DNA of 64,000 nucleotides from Mariniphaga sp040772505 (GTDB taxonomy: Bacteria > Bacteroidota > Bacteroidia > Bacteroidales > Prolixibacteraceae). The stretch is from positions 186,001-250,000 of the forward strand of contig JAXGYA010000003.1 of the NCBI GenBank assembly GCA_040772505.1, written 5' to 3'. This document shows positions 55,181 through 62,806 of this stretch, in pieces. The notes under the pieces are model-generated. The model did no database searches. It saw only the letters and a program-made list of their open reading frames with translations, and was not told where the DNA came from. Position 1 is the stretch's first letter; every line of letters starts with the position of its first letter. A program made the position numbers and the translations under genes.

Positions 55181-55234
55181 TTATTCAGAATGCTCAATTT
55201 TTTCTCAAAAGTACAATTTCTGCGGGATAAAGAA

Positions 55235-55260
55235 AAGCCGGACTTTACCCGGCTAAAAAA
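55235..55260 (-). terminator. intrinsic terminator of recR
   Basis: AGCCGG/CCGGCT stem around a 7-base loop; read leftward, T-runs flank both sides of the stem. It lies just after the recR stop (55263) and before the GT2-fusion gene. Confidence 0.75.
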
Positions 55261-55262
55261 GA

Positions 55263-55889
55263 TTATTTTCCCAAAGAACTTTCATAGGGAACCCGGTTGA
55301 CAAGCGAACGGCCAAGGGTGATTTCATCGGTATATTCCAGATCGTCTCCCACGGCTACGCCACGTGCCAGCGTGGTTAGCCTCACAGGCTTGTCTTTCAG
55401 TTTCCGAAAAATATAAAAATTTGTGGTGTCTCCCTCCATCGTAGTTGGCAGTGCAAAAATAATCTCCACAATTTCGGAATGCTCCACTCTATCTATCAGC
55501 GAACTGATTTCCAGCTCATTGGGACCGACACCATCCATCGGTGAAATAATGCCATTCAGCACGTGATACAGCCCGTTGTACTGGTGTGTGTTTTCAAGCA
55601 ACATCACATCGCGGATATTCTCCACCACACAGATTACAGAACTATTACGAGCAGGGTTTGCGCAAATATTACATATTTCGGAATCGGAAATGTTGTGACA
55701 TATCGTGCAGTGTTTAATTTCACTTCGCAACCGAATGATGCTATCTCCAAAGGCAGTTACTGCCTCCTCACTTTGCCTGAGCAGGTGTAAAACCATGCGA
55801 AGCGCACTTTTTCTACCAATCCCTGGCAACCTGGAAAATTCATTAACCGCTGTTTCCAGCAGTTTCGACGGATATTTTTCAATATTCAT
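55263..55889 (-). CDS. recR: recombination mediator RecR
   Basis: 208 residues. The N-terminal helix-hairpin-helix (FSRLPGIGRKSALRMVLHLL) is followed by a C4 zinc finger (CTICHNISDSEICNIC) and a Toprim domain (VICVVENIRDVMLLENT, YHVLNGIISPMDGVGPNEL). RecR loads RecA with RecO/RecF at single-stranded gaps. It stands after DUF1015 on the same strand and is ended by a hairpin. Confidence 0.97.
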   Translation of the reverse strand: MNIEKYPSKLLETAVNEFSRLPGIGRKSALRMVLHLLRQSEEAVTAFGDSIIRLRSEIKHCTICHNISDSEICNICANPARNSSVICVVENIRDVMLLENTHQYNGLYHVLNGIISPMDGVGPNELEISSLIDRVEHSEIVEIIFALPTTMEGDTTNFYIFRKLKDKPVRLTTLARGVAVGDDLEYTDEITLGRSLVNRVPYESSLGK

Positions 55890-55939
55890 GCTCTTGGGTT
55901 TTCAACCTTAAAAGGTGATGCTAAAATTCAGGAAACGGG

Positions 55940-57190
55940 TTAATCTAATTTGCGAATCACCAATCCTGAACGAAGCTTTGGTTCGAACCATGTCGTTTTC
56001 GGAGGCATGATATTTCCGCTGTCGGCTATATTTATGAGCTGCTGCATGGAGACCGGAAACAGAGCAAATGCAGCTTTCATCTCTCCGGAATCAACTCTTC
56101 TCTTCAATTCACCTACTCCGCGGATTCCCCCGACAAAGTCAATTCGCCGGGAAGTGCGCAGATCCGTAATGCCAAGCAACGGCTCCAAAATTTGCTCCGA
56201 CAAAATAGTTACATCCAGAATACCGATAGGATCGTCATCGTTGTATGTCCCTGGTTTGGAGGTCAGCTTAAACCAGCTACCTCCCAGGTAAAGACCAAAT
56301 TCATGAAGCCGGACAGGCTTAAATAATTGGACATCAATATTTTCAACAACGAAAGCTTTGTTTAGTTCCGACAGAAAACTTTCTTCCGAAAGTCCGTTCA
56401 AATCGGTTACCACCCGGTTGTAGTCTATGATTTGCAGCTGATTGTCAGGAAAATGTACTGCCATGAAATAGTTGTATTCCTCGTTACCCGTATGGTTTGG
56501 ATTTTGTGCTTTTCTTTCCATACCGATACGTGCCGCGGCAGCAGTCCGATGATGCCCATCGGCAATGTATGTACAGGGCACTTTGGTTGCGAACAACTTC
56601 TGAATCTTATCATTGACTTCTGCATCATTAATTGTCCAGAAATGGTGTCCAAAACCATCTTCAGCAACAAAATCGTAGTCGGGCTCATTGGAATCGACCC
56701 ACTTTTTTACAATTTCGTCAATTTCCGGCACAGCTTTGTAAGTAAAAAACACGGGCTCAATATTGGCATTCAGCCGGCGGGTGAGCACCATCCGGTCTTC
56801 TTCTTTGTCTGGCCGTGTGAGCTCATGTTTTTTTATCAGCCCTTTTTCATAGTCGACACACGAAGCGCCGCCCACAATGCCATACTGGGTGCGTCCGCTC
56901 ATGGTTTGGGCATAGATATAGTATTTAGGCTCATCATCCTGCAGCAACCACCCTTTTTCCTGAAAAGTATTAAAATTCTTCAGCGCTCTGCCGTAAACTT
57001 CATCTGAATGAATATCCTCAATCCCGGGAAGTTCAATTTCGGCACGGGTGATCCGCAGCAGTGATTTCTCTTTCCCTTTTGCCATTTGAGCTGCTTCTTC
57101 GGAATTCATCACATCATAGGGGAGACAAGCCAGCTCACTCACAATCTCCTTTGGAGGCCTCAATCCCCTAAAAGGTCTTATATCTGCCAT
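55940..57190 (-). CDS. DUF1015 family protein
   Basis: 416 residues matching the DUF1015 family: PFRGLRPPKEIVSELACLPYDVMNSEEA at the N-terminus, YADGHHRTAAAARIG-like CTYIADGHHRTAAAA in the middle, and FFTYKAVPEIDEIVKKW. The DGHHR block is reminiscent of ParB/Srx-type nucleotidyl or kinase domains. In Bacteroidota it is regularly next to serC/serA, and here serC is 41 bases upstream; a link to serine or phosphoserine metabolism is suspected but unproven. Cytoplasmic, no signal peptide. Confidence 0.88.
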   Translation of the reverse strand: MADIRPFRGLRPPKEIVSELACLPYDVMNSEEAAQMAKGKEKSLLRITRAEIELPGIEDIHSDEVYGRALKNFNTFQEKGWLLQDDEPKYYIYAQTMSGRTQYGIVGGASCVDYEKGLIKKHELTRPDKEEDRMVLTRRLNANIEPVFFTYKAVPEIDEIVKKWVDSNEPDYDFVAEDGFGHHFWTINDAEVNDKIQKLFATKVPCTYIADGHHRTAAAARIGMERKAQNPNHTGNEEYNYFMAVHFPDNQLQIIDYNRVVTDLNGLSEESFLSELNKAFVVENIDVQLFKPVRLHEFGLYLGGSWFKLTSKPGTYNDDDPIGILDVTILSEQILEPLLGITDLRTSRRIDFVGGIRGVGELKRRVDSGEMKAAFALFPVSMQQLINIADSGNIMPPKTTWFEPKLRSGLVIRKLD

Positions 57191-57231
57191 AAAATTTTAT
57201 TTGAAGAGTGAAGGGGAATCCTGCACTCTTT

Positions 57232-58302
57232 TTATCTGTTTTTTTCAAAATCCTGCATGGTTTCCACCAGCAACTTCACACTCTCAACAGGCATTGCGTT
57301 ATAAATGGAAGCCCTGAAACCGCCAACTGAGCGGTGCCCTTTAAGTCCGACCATTCCCTTGGAGATGGTAAAATCAAGGAACTCTTTTTCCAGTTCAGCA
57401 TATTCGGGACTCATCACAAAGGTTACGTTCATACGTGAGCGATCTTCAGGATTGGCTACTGTTGGAACGAAGAGTTTGTTTCTGTCCAGCTCATTGTAAA
57501 GCAGGTTTGCCTTTTCAATATTTATCTTTTCAATAGCTTCCACTCCTCCATTTTCTTTCAGCCACCGCAATGTTTGAAGACATGAAAAAACCGGAAGGGT
57601 TGCCGGGGTATTAAACATGGAACCGGCGTCAATATGAGTTTTGTAGTTCAGCATTGTCGGGATGGGACGATCCACTTTCCCTAATGCATCGTCTTTAACT
57701 ATTACAAGGGTTGCTCCCGAGGGGCCTAAATTTTTTTGCGCACCGGCATAGATGAGGTTATATTTTGCCACATCAACCGGACGGCTTAAAATATCGGAAG
57801 ACATATCGCCTACCAGCGGAACAGCCACATCAGGGTCTGAGAGCATCTCTGTTCCAAAAATGGTGTTGTTGGTAGTAATATGCAGATAATCGGCATCAGC
57901 CGGCACTTCATATTCTTTTGGGATATAGTTGAAATTAGCATCCTTCGATGAAGCAACTTCCACCACTTCACCAAAAATCTTAGCCTCTTTCATCGCTTTG
58001 GTAGCCCAAGCCCCGGTATTCAGATAAGCTGACTTTTTCCCCATCAAATTGTAGGGAGCCATTAAGAATTGCAGGCTGGCGCCACCCTGAAGAAAGAGTA
58101 CAGAGTATCCTCCGGGCACCTGAAGCAGCTCTTTAACCAGCGACCGTGCCTCTTCAATTACAGCAATAAACTCTTTGCTGCGATGCGAAACCTCCATCAC
58201 CGAAAGGCCGGTTCCGGCAAAATTTAACACAGCCTCAGCTGTTTCTCTTTTCGTAAACTCAGGCAGAATTGAAGGTCCTGCGTAAAAATTATGTTTCTTC
58301 AT
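57232..58302 (-). CDS. serC: 3-phosphoserine aminotransferase
   Basis: 356 residues, class V PLP aminotransferase. HNFYAGPSILPEFTKRETAEA, LQGGASLQFLMAPYNLM, TNNTIFGTEM, the PLP lysine in YAGAQKNLGPSGAT, and the C-terminal MVGLKGHRSVGGFRASIYNA are all SerC-specific. It makes O-phosphoserine from 3-phosphohydroxypyruvate. serA and serB are not in the window; DUF1015 is next in the likely operon. Confidence 0.97.
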   Translation of the reverse strand: MKKHNFYAGPSILPEFTKRETAEAVLNFAGTGLSVMEVSHRSKEFIAVIEEARSLVKELLQVPGGYSVLFLQGGASLQFLMAPYNLMGKKSAYLNTGAWATKAMKEAKIFGEVVEVASSKDANFNYIPKEYEVPADADYLHITTNNTIFGTEMLSDPDVAVPLVGDMSSDILSRPVDVAKYNLIYAGAQKNLGPSGATLVIVKDDALGKVDRPIPTMLNYKTHIDAGSMFNTPATLPVFSCLQTLRWLKENGGVEAIEKINIEKANLLYNELDRNKLFVPTVANPEDRSRMNVTFVMSPEYAELEKEFLDFTISKGMVGLKGHRSVGGFRASIYNAMPVESVKLLVETMQDFEKNR

Positions 58303-58336
58303 TCTTAAAAAAATTTTTGGTGAATTTATAAATCTT

Positions 58337-59419
58337 TTAAATAAATGGCAGCTTTACAATGTGAGCGGGGATTATTTTATTTCTGATTTTAACAAAAATT
58401 TCCATTCCGGCAGCAGAATGCTCTTTTGCCACATATCCCAAACCTATTCCCTGATTTAAAACAGGCGAAAGTGTTCCCGAAGTTACTTTTCCAATCACCT
58501 TGCTCTGAGCGTCAACCAGTTCATAGCCCTGCCGCGGGATTCCTCTCTCTTTGAGCACAAATCCGCGAAGATGCCTCATAACTCCCTGCTTCTTTTGCAG
58601 CATGAGAAAATCGCGGTCGATAAACCAGCGGTTGTCACTGAATTTTACAATCCAGCCAAGTCCGGCTTCAATTGGCGAGGTGGTGTCATCAATATCGTTA
58701 CCATACAGGCAGTATCCCATTTCGAGCCGAAGGGTATCGCGTGCGCCCAAACCAACAGGTTTGATACCGTACTCTTCCCCAGCTTCCAAAACTGCATTCC
58801 ACAGGTTCACAGCATCTTCATTGCTGCAATACAATTCGAAACCTCCCGCACCGGTATATCCAGTTGCCGAAATGATTACGTCCTCAATTCCGGCAATGAT
58901 TCCTGTTACAAAGCGATAATTTTTTATCTCCTGCAAACGAATATCCGTGAGCTTTTGCAATGCTTTTTCTGCGAGGGGCCCCTGAACAGCCAATAAACTG
59001 AACTGCTCTGTTGCGTTTTCAAGAGCAGCATCAAATTCATTCTGAATTTTGATCCATTCCCAGTCCTTGTTGGTGTTGGAGGCATTAACCACCAGTAAAT
59101 ATTTTTCGGAATCAAAACAGTAAACCAACAAATCATCCACAATGCCTCCCTGTCCGTTTGGAAAACAGGTGTATTGTACCTGTCCGGACTGCAAAACCGA
59201 TGGATCATTTGACGAAATTTTCCTGAGTAAATCCAACGCACCCGGACCTTTAACCCAAAACTCTCCCATGTGGGAAACGTCAAAAACTCCGGCGGCATTA
59301 CGCACAGTCATGTGTTCATCTTTAATACCGCTGTATTCAACCGGCATTTCATAGTCGGCAAACTCTACCATTTTTGCCCCTGCATCTCTGTGCACCTGGT
59401 TTAATGCTGTTTTTTTCAT
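58337..59419 (-). CDS. gcvT: glycine cleavage system T protein (aminomethyltransferase)
   Basis: Start at the ATG giving MKKTALNQVHRDAGAKMVEF; the 17-codon upstream extension is discounted. 360 residues. MPVEYSGIKDEHMTVRNAAGVFDVSHMGEF, YTCFPNGQGGIVDDL and GYTGAGGFELYC are GcvT marks; IGLGYVAKEH closes the C-terminal domain. It transfers the methylene unit from lipoylated GcvH to tetrahydrofolate. gcvP and gcvH are not nearby. Confidence 0.96.
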   Translation of the reverse strand: MKKTALNQVHRDAGAKMVEFADYEMPVEYSGIKDEHMTVRNAAGVFDVSHMGEFWVKGPGALDLLRKISSNDPSVLQSGQVQYTCFPNGQGGIVDDLLVYCFDSEKYLLVVNASNTNKDWEWIKIQNEFDAALENATEQFSLLAVQGPLAEKALQKLTDIRLQEIKNYRFVTGIIAGIEDVIISATGYTGAGGFELYCSNEDAVNLWNAVLEAGEEYGIKPVGLGARDTLRLEMGYCLYGNDIDDTTSPIEAGLGWIVKFSDNRWFIDRDFLMLQKKQGVMRHLRGFVLKERGIPRQGYELVDAQSKVIGKVTSGTLSPVLNQGIGLGYVAKEHSAAGMEIFVKIRNKIIPAHIVKLPFI

Positions 59420-59442
59420 AATTATGCAATTTGTTAATACGA

Positions 59443-59471
59443 CAAAGTTAAGGATTATAGGCATTATCAAA
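59443..59471 (-). promoter_or_regulatory. candidate promoter for gcvT
   Basis: On the minus strand TTTG, about 17 bases, then TAACTTTG (TAnnTTTG), placed 24-50 bases before the gcvT ATG. No glycine-riboswitch-like structure was noticed. Confidence 0.45.
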
Positions 59472-59550
59472 AATGAATTTTATCATTGACAGAAAATAAA
59501 TTGCTGCCAAATAATTTTTAGGAAAAATGGAAGCGCGATGAGGCTGAAAA

Positions 59551-59582
59551 ATTGAATCTCTTGGTAATTCTTAGTATTTTTG
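59551..59582 (+). promoter_or_regulatory. candidate promoter for the DoxX gene
   Basis: ATTG, 20 bases, then TATTTTTG fits the Bacteroidota promoter pattern. It predicts a leader of about 80 bases. Confidence 0.4.
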
Positions 59583-59668
59583 TCTTTTGCAATAAAAACA
59601 CTTTCCGGAGCGGACTCATGCCTTAACTGTTTGAAATATTCAATTTTGGTTTCTCAAAATAAGAAAAC

Positions 59669-60070
59669 ATGAAAACAACAGAACAGAAAATTGTGGAATG
59701 GTTTTTAAGAATCGCACTAAGCCTTGGATTTCTTTCAGCTGTGGCGGACAGGTTCGGACTGTGGGGCAAAGAGGTTTCTGCATGGGGAAACTGGGAGAAT
59801 TTTATTGCCTACACCCAAAAGCTTAATCCCTGGGCTCCTGGCTCTCTGATAAATATTGTTGGCGGATTTGCCACACTTCTCGAAATTCTTTTTGGAATAG
59901 TTTTGTTAACAAACTTCAGAACTTCATTAATTGCAAAAGGAGCAGGTTTCCTGTTGCTAATCTTCGGACTTGCCATGGCTTTTTCATTAAGTGTGAAAGC
60001 GCCATTGGATTATTCTGTATTTGCCGGCTCAGCAGGTGCTTTTGCTTTGAGCCTGCTGACAAAAAAATAG
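59669..60070 (+). CDS. DoxX-like small membrane protein
   Basis: 133 residues with four predicted membrane segments (FLRIALSLGFLSAVADRFGL, LINIVGGFATLLEILFGIVLL, GFLLLIFGLAMAFSLSV, SVFAGSAGAFALSLL). The RIALSLGFLSAVADRFG start fits the DoxX/DoxD-like family. Members are linked to quinone or thiol redox processes but most are uncharacterised. The Hpt gene follows about 80 bases later. Confidence 0.72.
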   Translation: MKTTEQKIVEWFLRIALSLGFLSAVADRFGLWGKEVSAWGNWENFIAYTQKLNPWAPGSLINIVGGFATLLEILFGIVLLTNFRTSLIAKGAGFLLLIFGLAMAFSLSVKAPLDYSVFAGSAGAFALSLLTKK

Positions 60071-60153
60071 ATCCGGCACGTTAAAAACCGGTAATTTAAC
60101 CTGCTCAAAAAACTATGGAAATTTTGTTAATTTCACCACTTTTAATTTTAAAG

Positions 60154-60519
60154 ATGAAAAATCAACTCAAATATGTAAACCTGCAATATGTTGAAAATAT
60201 TTCAGATGGTGATTTATCATTTAAAAAACATTTGATTGAAATTTTTTTAAACCAAATACCGGAATTTATCTCTAACCTCAATAAATTTTTCACTGACGGT
60301 GATAATGAAAATCTTGCCAAGGAGGCGCACACAATGAAATCGTCGGTTTTGGTGTTTATGATGGAAGAAACCGGGCAAAAACTAAATGAAATCCAGATAC
60401 TTTCAAAAACCAACCGTTTAAAAAGAGTTCCATTTCTGATTGAGGGGGTTGTGGAAAGTCTCGAAAATGCTGCACAGGAACTTGGTGAATACCTTGCCAA
60501 TGCTGAAAAAACGAAGTAA
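60154..60519 (+). CDS. orphan histidine-containing phosphotransfer (Hpt) protein
   Basis: Start at the ATG giving MKNQLKYVNLQYVENISDGD (121 residues); an upstream in-frame ATG adds a hydrophobic, poorly conserved stretch. LIEIFLNQIPEFISNL and the phospho-His motif EAHTMKSSV (H59, HxxKSS) identify an Hpt domain, a four-helix relay between hybrid kinase receivers and response regulators. No hybrid kinase or receiver is adjacent. Convergent with cysH, 9 bases apart. Confidence 0.83.
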   Translation: MKNQLKYVNLQYVENISDGDLSFKKHLIEIFLNQIPEFISNLNKFFTDGDNENLAKEAHTMKSSVLVFMMEETGQKLNEIQILSKTNRLKRVPFLIEGVVESLENAAQELGEYLANAEKTK

Positions 60520-60528
60520 TTCTGAAAT

Positions 60529-61239
60529 CTATGTACTTTCGTGAAGCCCGCACTCCTTACCGGTATTGCGTTCCCACCACCAGCGCCCGGCGCGAAAATC
60601 TTCTCCGGGCTTAATGGCACGTGTGCACGGTTCGCATCCGATGCTGACAAATCCCCTGTCGTGCAGCACATTGTAGGGAACATTATTCTCTTTCACATAT
60701 TTTTTCACCTCATCGAGACTCCATTCAAGGAGCGGATTATATTTCAAAATATGGTTGCCTTCATCCCATTCAAAATCGTGCAAATGGCTACGCACTTGCG
60801 ATTGCTGGGCACGCAATCCGGTAATCCAGATTTCATGTCCCTTTAAAGCACGCTTTAATGGAATCACTTTTCGGATGTGGCAGCACTCCTTCCGGTTTTC
60901 CACCGATTCGTAAAAACTAAACGGGCCCTTTTCAGTCATCAGTTTTTCAACTTCTGCTGTTGGCGGAAAATAAACTTTTATGGTTTTGCCATATTTTTCC
61001 CGGGTGCTGCGAAACACCTTATAGGTCTCTTCAAACATCCGGGCAGTGTCAATGGTAATTACCTCCACCGGCAGATCATTTCTGAAAATCATGTCGGTTA
61101 TCACCTGGTCTTCATACCCAAAACTTGTGGTAAACACAACTTTCCCGGGATAATTTTTCACCAGGAATTCAATTTTTTCAAGAATTGATTTTCCTTCCAA
61201 TTCGGAATGTAACTGTTCTGCTCTGATTTTTCCTTCCAT
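60529..61239 (-). CDS. cysH: assimilatory adenylylsulfate (APS) reductase
   Basis: 236 residues. TTSFGYEDQVITDM, ETYKVFRSTREKYG and GLRAQQSQVR are from the PAPS/APS reductase fold. C119-C120 and C202-x2-C205 are the four [4Fe-4S] ligands that mark the APS-using form, and the C-terminal ECGLH holds the catalytic Cys230. It reduces APS to sulfite with thioredoxin. No other cys genes (cysDN, cysIJ) are in the window. Confidence 0.94.
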   Translation of the reverse strand: MEGKIRAEQLHSELEGKSILEKIEFLVKNYPGKVVFTTSFGYEDQVITDMIFRNDLPVEVITIDTARMFEETYKVFRSTREKYGKTIKVYFPPTAEVEKLMTEKGPFSFYESVENRKECCHIRKVIPLKRALKGHEIWITGLRAQQSQVRSHLHDFEWDEGNHILKYNPLLEWSLDEVKKYVKENNVPYNVLHDRGFVSIGCEPCTRAIKPGEDFRAGRWWWERNTGKECGLHEST

Positions 61240-61310
61240 TTTATATAATTTTCTTTCATCAACCGATGAGAAATAAAATATTTTTCATTCAACATAAAGC
61301 ACCAGCTCTT

Positions 61311-61520
61311 TCAGATATTCTCCCGCACTGCAATGGAGCCAATCTGATAATGTCCGATTCCCAAAAACTCATCTTTGTTGGAATAGACAGCAACCAGGTC
61401 GCCTTCGGCAACCTCGTCATATATTTTCTTGATGGCTCCCGAAAAAACCCAGGGATGAAAGCGTTTCAAAGATTGGTCCTTCCCCGATTTCAGCACAACC
61501 TTTATATAATTCCTGCTCAT
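61311..61520 (-). pseudogene. RlmI-like methyltransferase remnant (PUA domain only)
   Basis: From the ATG at 61520 the ORF gives 69 residues: NYIKVVLKSGKDQSLKRFHP, WVFSGAIKKIYDEVAEGD, FLGIGHYQIGSIAVR, then ENI and stop. This is the N-terminal PUA part of RlmI-type 23S rRNA m5C methyltransferases, normally about 390 residues. The whole Rossmann methyltransferase domain is missing: only about 70 bases remain before the cysH start, and no frame there continues it. It lies four bases after the exonuclease gene, its usual neighbour. A deletion that also joined it to cysH is the simplest reading. A free-standing PUA protein is possible but less likely. Confidence 0.75.
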
Positions 61521-61524
61521 TTTC

Positions 61525-62112
61525 CTAATAATCCGGCAGGTGTTGATAAATTTGCAGGGCAGCCCAAGCGTCTGTGGCTGCATATTTTTTTTGAGCTTCC
61601 GACAAAGTGTCGGCTTCCCAGTTGGAGAGCTGCTGCGATTTGGAAATACGAAATCCCATCACAATAGCTGTCATTTTCTTCAGGCTGAAATCGTGAATTC
61701 CAAGTTCCTTTGCATAATCCTGCAACTCCACAAAGCCATTCGGATTAAATTGTGCAAATTCCTGAAGCCCTTTCAGGTCATCACGAATGGCAACACCCGG
61801 CTTTATAATTCCGGGATTGGTTAAAATTTTTTGCAAAGATTTGGGTAATCCGATTTTGTTTATCCGGATTAAAAACGCCTCTTTCAATGTTGACAACTGA
61901 AGCAACGCCACTTTATTCACCACTCCTTTTTTGAAAGAGGGCCTGGTTTCGGTATCAAATCCGATAACCTGCTGCATCGATAAAAATTCAGCCACGTCAG
62001 CCACATCATCCACCCTGTCAATCACATAAATATCCCCCTTGAACCATTTCAAGGGGAGCTTTATCAACTCCTTGTCCGTTATATTTTCTTTAAACATCAT
62101 TCTTATCTTCAT
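61525..62112 (-). CDS. 3'-5' exonuclease, DEDDy family
   Basis: 195 residues; starts at 62112, 62100 or 62097 are possible and all overlap the DUF5063 stop. DEDDy motifs: IGFDTETRPSF (DxE), GVAIRDDLKGLQEF (second Asp), and KKYAATDAWAAL (YxxxD). It is related to the RNase D/WRN exonuclease domain. It removes nucleotides from 3' ends of RNA or DNA, target unknown. The order DUF5063-exonuclease-rlmI recurs in Bacteroidota. Confidence 0.92.
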   Translation of the reverse strand: MKIRMMFKENITDKELIKLPLKWFKGDIYVIDRVDDVADVAEFLSMQQVIGFDTETRPSFKKGVVNKVALLQLSTLKEAFLIRINKIGLPKSLQKILTNPGIIKPGVAIRDDLKGLQEFAQFNPNGFVELQDYAKELGIHDFSLKKMTAIVMGFRISKSQQLSNWEADTLSEAQKKYAATDAWAALQIYQHLPDY

Positions 62113-62731
62113 CTTCGTCGGAAAAAGTGCCCCAAAAATTGTCCAGCCATTTAGGGTTTCCCTCTCCGGGTTTTATTTCATTATTGCCTTGTCTCTCTTC
62201 CGGGAACTCTGTTCTGTCAATAATCAGCTTATGAACAGGACGCAGCACATTCACCAGACGTTGTCCCCAAAACTCCTCAAAATTAAGCGAACAGACGTAC
62301 AAAGCATCGTTCATTATCTCTTCATTGCCTAAACTATAAGCTATTAAAAAATCTTTCAAATCCTGATAAATATCAAGCAAACTTTCGGAAATACCAGCCG
62401 TCACGGTTTCTTCACCAAACTGAATATCCGGATCAAAAACTTCGTAATAGCTGTCATACTCTCCCAGCAACACCAGCCATCGCTGATGCAACACATTGTA
62501 GTCAAGTTCTGTTACGTACTTTTCCAATTCTTCTTCCAGATACATTTCCGTTTCGGGAAGCATTACAGCTTTTAGATAAAGCAGAGGGAGCATTTTCTGG
62601 AGTGTTTTCAAATTTTGCTTTGCCGAAAAGCGGCTGACATTCTCAATCAATCCGCAAAATTCATTGGCAACCGTAACAAACTCCACCACATTTTTGCTAT
62701 ACACAATCGAATGTAAATCCCCGTCATTCAT
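62090..62731 (-). CDS. DUF5063 family protein
   Basis: 213 residues, acidic, all-helical in appearance (VVEFVTVANEFCGLIENV, LLYLKAVMLPETEMYLEEEL, SLLDIYQDLKDFLIAYSLG). It ends in a strongly charged tail (FSDEDEDKNDV). I recognise it as DUF5063, a family regularly just upstream of a 3'-5' exonuclease in Bacteroidota. It overlaps that gene by about 8-23 bases, so translation is coupled. Function unknown. Confidence 0.82.
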   Translation of the reverse strand: MNDGDLHSIVYSKNVVEFVTVANEFCGLIENVSRFSAKQNLKTLQKMLPLLYLKAVMLPETEMYLEEELEKYVTELDYNVLHQRWLVLLGEYDSYYEVFDPDIQFGEETVTAGISESLLDIYQDLKDFLIAYSLGNEEIMNDALYVCSLNFEEFWGQRLVNVLRPVHKLIIDRTEFPEERQGNNEIKPGEGNPKWLDNFWGTFSDEDEDKNDV

Positions 62732-62806
62732 AAACTCGTAAAATCAAAATTGAGGTAAAAGTAATAAAGATTTTTGGAGTTGCTGCCTGCATCTGATTTT
62801 GAAACA

